The notes below the pieces were generated by a model, which ran no database searches, had not been told where the DNA came from, and was given only the letters and a program-made list of their open reading frames with translations. Positions 5,752 to 5,764 of a stretch of 5,764 nucleotides of DNA are shown piece by piece. Origin of the DNA: an uncultured Streptococcus sp. (GTDB lineage: Bacteria > Bacillota > Bacilli > Lactobacillales > Streptococcaceae); contig NZ_CAUFJQ010000108.1 in NCBI RefSeq assembly GCF_959025735.1, positions 1 to 5,764 on the forward strand, written 5' to 3'. Position numbers and translations under genes: made by a program. How positions within the stretch are numbered: position 1 is the first letter of the stretch; each line of letters opens with the position of its first letter.

Positions 5752-5764
5752 TTTCGTTACTATT

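Overview
The window looks like a streptococcal chromosome segment, probably from the mitis/sanguinis branch. The evidence is low-GC Gram-positive style expression signals, separate mvaS and mvaA genes of the mevalonate pathway in one operon, and a motif at 81-100 that resembles a short intergenic repeat I associate with streptococci. The species cannot be fixed from the sequence alone.

Layout. Bases 1-465 hold no complete gene. They contain an ambiguous open tail at the left edge (2-55), a short repeat-like remnant (73-100), the first copy of a 138-base structured repeat (143-280), a rho-independent terminator (304-340) and the control region of the next operon (about 369-465). Bases 466-2947 are a tight two-gene plus-strand operon. 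The first gene encodes an exported, membrane-anchored C69-family (PepD-like, Ntn-hydrolase) dipeptidase. The second, overlapping it by 8 bases, encodes a PrsW-family intramembrane protease. Bases 2948-3280 are a convergent intergenic gap with a strong hairpin terminator (2967-2998), about 95 A/T-rich bases with no recognisable feature, and the second copy of the 138-base repeat (3093-3230). Bases 3281-5715 are a minus-strand operon, mvaS (HMG-CoA synthase) then mvaA (class II HMG-CoA reductase), joined by TAATG. Its start signals occupy the right edge.

How the genes work together. MvaS and MvaA carry out the first two committed steps of the mevalonate route: acetoacetyl-CoA plus acetyl-CoA to HMG-CoA, then to mevalonate. 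This route makes isopentenyl diphosphate for undecaprenyl phosphate and other isoprenoids. The plus-strand pair combines a surface peptidase, whose catalytic Cys should become N-terminal on signal-peptide removal, with an intramembrane protease. The peptidase has a stalk and a single C-terminal membrane helix, so it is a conceivable PrsW substrate, but that is inference.

The most interesting signal is the 138-base repeat. The two copies have equal length, the same orientation and no indels, and they bracket the dipeptidase-PrsW operon. They differ at about 16 positions. By my hand alignment every difference falls in a loop or keeps or improves base pairing, including three two-sided compensatory changes. 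That is the signature of a conserved folded RNA or a hairpin-structured mobile DNA element. I could not match it from memory to BOX, RUP or SPRITE.
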